From contig NC_088302.1 in assembly GCF_032854445.1 (NCBI RefSeq), forward strand, positions 46,910,645 through 46,974,644: DNA of 64,000 nt, read 5' to 3'. A program made the translations under genes and the position numbers. The notes below the pieces were generated by a model, which was given only the letters and a program-made list of their open reading frames with translations, did no database searches and was not told the origin of the DNA. Below, in pieces: positions 57,247 through 64,000 of the stretch. The stretch is from Liolophura sinensis. Its lineage: Eukaryota > Mollusca > Polyplacophora > Chitonida > Chitonidae. Within the stretch, counting starts at the first letter, position 1. Every line of letters starts with the position of its first letter.

Positions 57247-58435
57247 AATGGTTATTGACTTATTGTAAATAGTATGTGTATCAAATGAAACAGAGTGATT
57301 TGCTCTAAATCATCACTTGTTTTTGTAAAAGGCAATTTGATTCTAAGGGAATGTAGTTATGCATTCGCTTACATATCATTTAATCATATATATTACCAAA
57401 ATTTGGAAATACGAAGATTGGACGATTGGACGATGGGGCTACAGAACTAGAAAAAGATCAGTTTTTTCCAACAAGGAGATCCACTGAAATATTGGCAGCT
57501 GATGTTTAGTTTAAAATAAAATTTTGTTTGTTATTGTCGGTGAATTTTTATAGTCCTATGTTTTGATTATCCATGTCCCGATCTCTTTGTGGTGATTTGA
57601 AAGATGCGAAAATGATTTACGTTATATCCGCAAATGTAAGATTCCAGGGATAAGGATGTTCGTTTCGAGAGCTGCTGAATATATTGTCAATTTACGTGGC
57701 CGAAAGAGACTGGCCCTTGCTGTTTAACTTCAGAATCTTTATGACATTATAAATAGCACGAGTCTGATATTTACTAAAAGGCAACAAGTTGAGCTGTTTA
57801 GTTTCTTGGTAAATACAGGAAATTCGATCTGATTTGGGAATGTGGAATTTGTGCTAGAAATCGCCGGTTTAACCTAAAGTGTTATTTGTCTTAATTATTT
57901 TGAAGGTTATTTTCCCCAACAGAAATGTACTGTTGAAGGATGTCATACCGGCTGCATGTTGCAATTACATGCTTAACATGAAAAAAATCAATAACAAGAC
58001 GTATGGTGTCCTATTGTAAATCCGCGCTATCTCAAATAGTTCTTCAGGCTAATACTTAATATTCATGACGAACATTTACTTGATTTTACGAGTAGCAATA
58101 CCCTCTCAAATTTGACATGATGGCAAAATCTAGTGACTCTTCCTTGAACCTCAGAAAATAGCCGCTGCAGCTAGCATAGTAAATATCGATTCTTAGCGCG
58201 TACCCTCACCAGGCGGATATCATCAATAACACTTTTGGCTGAGATGTTAACTGTGATGTTCTAGTTATTAAACTGCAAACCTTTCAGTAAAAGCTCTATT
58301 TGTGTCGGCGTGAATGTTGAAGAATTATATCAGTGAACCTAAATTAAGGAAGACTGCCAACAGTGAATGATTCAGTATAGGCCTACTTGGCCTATCAGAA
58401 TGGAAACGTTGTTGCAAGCTACGGTACCACTCTTA

Positions 58436-58690
58436 TGGCCGGCTGCAGTGATATATTGGCTAAAGTGTCTGTCTCTTTACTGGGTTAATGCGGGTTTCAA
58501 TCCCAAATCGAGTCATATTTAAGACTAATATCGGCAATGATGGCACTACATCGCTTGACGCTCAGTATATTGCACAGGAATCGATCAAGTACGATCTGGT
58601 GTCAGCATAATATGATTGGGCGGAGTGTTGTGTTTGGTGTCCTCGGCTAGGTGTTCCAGTGAGGTAGCGCTATAAGTTTACGTCGGCGGA
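58436..58690 (+). mobile_element. Second tRNA-derived SINE family, copy 3 (most complete)
   Basis: A tRNA-like head with B box GGGTTTCAATCCC is followed by CACTACATCGCTTGACGCTC, GGTGTCAGCATAATATGATT, GGGCGGAGTGTTGTG and AGTGAGGTAGCGCTATAAG. The shared body links it to 18.4 and 50.4 kb. Confidence 0.7.
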
Positions 58691-61600
58691 CAGCTACTGT
58701 AGCCCTTTTTTTTCTTTTTTTTTTTCTTTATTTTTTTGGCGAGTCACCTTTATTCAGCTGTCTGTAAAATCAGTTATACTCGCCACCCAAATTGCATTTA
58801 GCCAGGGACACGCAACAACCAAAGCTGTACACATTGATATGTTGAACGTCCATATTATTACAAAGAAAACGCATTTGGAAGGCTTTCTCTAATTCATAAT
58901 TTTAAACTTCATAAGCTTACTTTCGACTCCAAGAACGCATTTCCTCGGGTGTCGTCATAATTATTCAAAAGCAAGTTGCATGCCTGACAATGGGCGTGGA
59001 GTGTAATTTGTTTTACAATGGCTGCGCCAACACAGGGTTAGAACAAACTCCACACAGTAACACAGCCTGCTAATAGACAACATCGCTTTAATTTCCTAAC
59101 ATCAACCTCTAATTCTATACTGTCGTGAGATCACATGCTACAAGAGATAAACTTCATTTATGACGGTTATATTATACTAAAACGTGTAAGCAATTCCAAA
59201 TATGACCTGTGTCCGCAACAGAGTTTACAGTTTAGGCAACTGCTGTCGCATGTTGAACTCAGCTTAATATCCTGCATGCCACAGGTGTTTAATGTACTAA
59301 TAATAATTCTAACGTCACCCGAGTAAATGCGTTCTTGCCTTCGAAACCGAGCTTATGGACTCACACTATGAATTTTAATAAGCCTTCTAATTTCATTTTC
59401 CTTGCAAGAATATGAACTTCCAACATATCCATGTGTTGAGCTTGTGTTGTTACGTGTCACTGACTAAAGGCCATTTTGGTAGCGAGAATGACTGATTTTA
59501 CAGACACTTTAATCTGGGAGAAAAAAAAATATGGCCGACTCGCCAAAAGAAATAGGCTGTAGGAGTTTGTATGCGATGTTAATGTCCAAACAAAGATACA
59601 ACTCTTAAGGAATAGAGCCTGTCCATTGGTGTCAGTGAACGAGTTGACAGGACCGTGAGAACGCAGCTTAAATATTAGCCATTCTGATGCCACCGAGTTC
59701 AGGACTGCGCGAGGCAATATGCCCTGTTCTTTCTTACTCACAATGCGTGTGTGAATCAGTATATTGCATCTATTTTTATTTTATTTTTTATTTTATTTTT
59801 TATGTGGTTATTTATTACTAAATAATGGTTGATGGATTCCTTGATTTTGTTTAATTTTCGAAGAGAGGTGATCGCCGGGGTAAAATACCTAATTAGCAAT
59901 CTACTGACCATATACGATCCCAGACGTGGTGAAGAGTCTCGTATCTTAGGCCTACTGTGTGAGTCATGCCCCGTTTCTCTCTCAAATGGAGTCTGACAGG
60001 TGCAAATGACATTTTTTGTCATGGAATATACCTGATCATATTGTTATACCACGAGAAAAGCAATCGGCAGTAATTTTCCTCTCCGTCCTCATATCTGCTA
60101 CTGATCGTCGAGACAACTGATTATTATTTCTAACGTTTTTCAGTGTTAAATTGTTCGGCTTCATCTCCGCTCTCAGGGACCGCATTTCTTCGCACGGACA
60201 GAGTGCAGGCTTTGAGGGAACAGCTTAACTACTCATCATGGGGGAATTTAAATACTGAAAGACCACAACACAGGGAGCAAATTCAGAGCAGCGGGGATAG
60301 TGTGATAACTGGCAGTTGGGCACGCGTAACCTGTGAAATACGGCCTTTTGTCAATTTACTTCAATCAAGGTTTTATTCTAACTGTTCATGTAAATACATT
60401 CTTGATAAAACATTTTTGCTGTCAGGCCTGATGACGGCATTTGTAGCAACAAATGTCTCATAATAGAAATGATAAGCAGCTTTGTATGAGAAATACGGAA
60501 ATCACCTGTTCTAGCTGTGTTCACTGCAGCACTTCTCTATATAGGTCAATTCTTGATTTGATTCGGTCACGGGATTAACATTGGAGAATAGATCGTCTAA
60601 GGGGTTTACTCGGCAGAACAGAAGACAACGTTCCTTATTACAATAACGTTCTCTTAGTCCGACAAGGGGTCCACCGAGACACTCGGTCAATCCTGGCGTA
60701 CGGAACAAAACTATAACTGAACTGCTACTTCAAGTCTGCTTGAAACCCATTAATCGTGATTAATTGATCAATATCAAGCCAAGAAATCAGCGGACAAGGA
60801 CGGTAAACCGCTTTACGCTAGCCGACAAAGTAGTACTTTTGAGAGTGAAGGCTTTTGCTTGTCAGTGTAGTTATGCCAAAACGGTGACTTATGCAGAGCA
60901 AAAGTGACAGCATAAATATTCCCTCGACAACCAGGAGAAATGCTTTACTGTGGTGATACTGTGGCCCAAGCCGTTAGACACTTGAGGGCAGTGTTAGTCA
61001 GCCAAGACCATGGATGTTGCAAGGTTAGCGCACGCTCAAGGTCATGGAACAAGGACAATAACATGGATCTTCAGGTACGATGTGTATCTCTTTACTTTGG
61101 CATCTAATCACCCTTTCAGATATCTACCTTTCATTAAACATGTTTGACATTTGCCTATTACAAAATTATAGAGCCGTTTTCTCTGTACAGATCAAATAAT
61201 TCACGCTGAACGCTTGAGTAGATTTACTGTTCTTTGCATTAAAATAGCCGGTATATTTTGCGGTAGAAATTGCTCATGTCCTTCAGAGGACCTTACCTTG
61301 TAAGATTGTCAGTACTTCACAGTGGGCGGTGTTGCTATGCTTGAGCTTTGAAGTAAAATGTGTCAATAGAATCTGACACATGTGTCAGAATGTGTTTAAA
61401 ACTGATGTTCAGATGCAATGCCACTATTTTAGCAGAGATTTTTCATAATAATAGGCTTGTGACTTAGGGAAAGAGAACTAAAAAGGGTTTTGTAAAAGCA
61501 ACATATATCGGCTGTACATCAACAACGGTACACATGAATTTCTTCTTAACCACTCTCATGTACTAATCGCCAAATAATGGCCACTACAGTCATTATCACA

Positions 61601-62819
61601 GATTCTCAGAGAACATCGGACACTGTTCAAATATTACATATCCAAAGACGTGAATTCCACAAGGAAAATCCTGGTTGTCATTTGTTTCATAAGACAAGAC
61701 GAACTAAAGATCACATTATCATAGCACATGCACATGCCGTTGGCAAACAAAACAAGTTTAATATAATGCAAAAAGGGGGTTATTTTCATATATTGACTGA
61801 CAAACGTGATGTGTGGTTTGACTGCAGCTGTTGGTCAGCAAACATCACAATCTTGCTTCATGACTGGACGTGTCTCCACGGTACTAAATATAGGGGCGCT
61901 AATAAATCTGTGTTGTTTGCTGTGGAACGTTTGACAGATATCTCTCAGATCGTATTTACCCAGTACTCTAGAATCGATTTACAGCACCAGTTGGACCTGA
62001 GGTGGGCAGTGTATCTGAAAATTACCTGTTGACTAAGTACGTACCGTAATAAGATAAAGTGGTAGGTTCACAATACATACATTCTTCCTCCATAGTTTTG
62101 TGTTACCCCTTCGGGATAAGTTTGTCGCGGTGTTCTCAGCGGCTTTTGTATCAGAGACTGTCAGTTCCTGATTTCCAACACGTCCGACAGTCTACAGCTT
62201 ATTTATAGTATTTTCACTTCGCATCAAAAATTTCGCACTCAACGTAGAGCTAGTCAAAGTTTCCTCTTCTTGTAATACGATATAGCATTAATGGCTTATG
62301 TGTGCGAAATGGTTTAGGCAGTAACTATCCATAAGCTTTATACTTTCGCCGAAGGGCCTATTTTCAAGATGTTGTCAGTAGACTGTTTAGCTAGATTAAT
62401 CTTGTTGGACTACACAGAAGGCTTCACATAGGTGTTTGGCCGATGGGACCCGTTGTTAGAAGTCTCCTACCTGGTTTGTGACTAACAAAGTACAGTCAGA
62501 TGGAGTGGACATTGATAGATATCAGGTTATATATACAGTGAAATTCCAAGAAATCGGATACGATACCGTTACACTAAAATAGACAGCTCATCATTCGACC
62601 TCAAGGTAAGCTGTGTTTTCAAACGATTCAACATTAGGTGGATTTTAAGATAACCAATCAAAACATTACAACACCGTCAGATGTTTCAGTTTAAAATTGT
62701 ATTGAAATGCAAATATAACTATCTGGACATACACATTCAATACGCTTAGCGATAAAACAATAAACTGAAAACATTTTGGGGTGGCACTTAGAAATTGACT
62801 TTCTAAGGTAGGTAACTGA

Positions 62820-62992
62820 ACAATTGTTTGTAGATAACAATTTTTTATCTGTTACACACTGCGTTTCGATGCCAATACTAGCATCGTTATCCTCACCTTT
62901 TCCTCCCAACATAATGCTGACCGTCGTTGTATAAATGAAATATTCCTGAGTGCGACGTGAAACACGAATCAAATAAATAGATCAATCAAATA
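62820..62992. mobile_element. Retroelement 3' tail (minus) joined to a SINE 3' end (plus)
   Basis: On the minus strand GGATAACGATGCTAGTATTG and GCATCGAAACG (arms 62881-62886 and 62867-62872) repeat the hairpin at 934-953. It runs directly into CATAATGCTGACCGTCGTTG, GAAATATTCCTGAGTGCGAC and CACGAATCAAATAAATAGAT, the main SINE 3' end on the plus strand. Confidence 0.65.
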
Positions 62993-63387
62993 GCATCGTT
63001 ATCTAGTTGGTAATATGTAAAGACAATTTTATAGCAAGGTGATTTAGACCACCAGATGCTCTCAATTCCCCTGAATGTTATGTCACGTGGTAATGTTATA
63101 TTCAGTCCTCCTGAATATTTATACGGTATCCACAAAACGACATTGGACTTGAAACCTGGAATTTTCAACCCTTTCGCTTGTCTTCCACGAATATGTCGTT
63201 CATAAATGTACGGTACACATGGGAAAGTCCATCAGTAATTTGCCACCGGGCACTCCACCTATAAATCCGACCGCATAGGCTTTAAGAAAACAGCCAAACA
63301 GATAGACTGGCGGACCGTGACAATGGTTTATATCCACATGATATGGCTGCAAAAACAAAGTACATTCCCGCCTTCTCCAGTATGCGA

Positions 63388-63510
63388 ATGAGATTTATTT
63401 ATTTGACTGGAGCTTTACGCCGTACTCAAGAATATTTCGCTTATACGGCAGCGGCCTGCATTATTGTGGGGAAAAGACGGACAGAGCGCGGGGGAACACA
63501 CGTGGGAAAT
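63388..63510 (-). mobile_element. SINE fragment, main family, minus orientation
   Basis: TTTATTTATTTGACTGGAGC, TTTACGCCGTACTCAAGAAT, TTCGCTTATACGGCAGCGGC and GCATTATTGTGGGGAAAAG match the inverted tail and 3' body. Confidence 0.75.
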
Positions 63511-64000
63511 GAATCATATTTACGTATACATAACAAATGCCAGACACTGTCTGTACCTGTCGTGTCTAATTAGTGTTTTAGAATTTGTCACATAAAATCC
63601 AAATTTGGCCCAAAAAAAAAGAGAAAGAAAAAAAATTGTTTTCCAGTGATGAGGTCAGAAGTTCACCCAACCTGTTCCATCAGTGTTGACAATCTTATGG
63701 AAGCCAGACAACTCCATCGTCACAATATCACACCTTTCCCAGTAACATCTCTCGGATGAAGGCCATAGTCGCCTTCCATACTCTTTGCTTCTCTGAACCA
63801 CTTTTGGACAACCTTTTGAGTATGGATCAAATTATTAGATAAACAAATGCATAAAACCAAAGCTGTAGCAAATACGTGTCTGTTTAGTACAAACACAATA
63901 TATCGATCAAGTACTAAATCAAAGCGGAAACAGTGGGCGACAATGAGTCTATAAGTGCACTAGCCGGATAGTGCAGGTTAGCATTATCGCTTTAGCTGAC

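Larger units (their letters stand above)
55771..64000. other. Non-coding right flank
   Basis: Beyond the BRCA2 3' end I find no exon chain or recognisable domain on either strand. The largest open frame (61577-62032, 151 codons) has no recognisable motif. The content is SINE copies, a retroelement tail and unique AT-rich sequence. Confidence 0.6.

Noticed and set aside
61011-61076. ATG-initiated stretch followed by CAG|GTACGA, resembling a short first exon
   Set aside because: Only 22 codons and no downstream partner exon in the window; too weak to call.
61577-62032. 151-codon open frame in the right flank
   Set aside because: No domain, no splice context and no neighbouring exons; length is possible by chance in 8 kb.

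Overview
This is animal nuclear DNA: AT-rich, intron-rich and full of tandem minisatellites, SINE copies and MITE-like inverted repeats. Protein-coding exons with GT..AG boundaries identify three genes. The main SINE family ends in a CAATCAAATAAATAAA-type tail. That tail, with the protein sequences, suggests a marine lophotrochozoan, most likely a mollusc. This placement is inference and the species cannot be told from the window.

Layout. Positions 1-980 hold the 3' end of a Penelope-like retroelement (GIY-YIG endonuclease) with a long inverted repeat that runs off the left edge. Positions 2167-9891 (minus strand) carry the first seven coding exons of tryptophan 2,3-dioxygenase (TDO2); the 3' half lies outside the window. 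Positions 9911-15478 are the divergent intergenic interval, with one MITE-like element. Positions 15479-54273 (plus strand) carry a complete BRCA2 orthologue. I could join 26 coding exons in phase into 9,897 nt (3,298 residues), with PALB2-binding motif, 17 BRC-type RAD51-binding repeats, helical domain, OB folds, tower and C-terminal RAD51-binding (TR2-like) segment. The 10.9 kb intron between coding exons 12 and 13 holds a complete five-exon gene on the opposite strand (34098-40688). It encodes a 1,100-residue NOD-like receptor with the apparent order HEPN(DZIP3-like)-CARD-NACHT-LRR. Positions 55350-64000 show only SINEs, a second retroelement tail and non-coding sequence.

The genes have unrelated roles: tryptophan catabolism, homologous recombination and innate-type sensing. 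Their linkage is positional. The most unusual structural theme is that several tandem arrays were apparently seeded from gene-processing signals: the 3' splice site of TDO2 exon 7 (21 copies of 72 bp), a TACTAAC branch-point-like motif in an NLR intron (24 copies of 32 bp), the 5' splice site of BRCA2 coding exon 17 (about five copies of ~90 bp), and the BRCA2 stop-codon region (3' UTR array). These are read directly from the sequence; mechanism and function are unknown.
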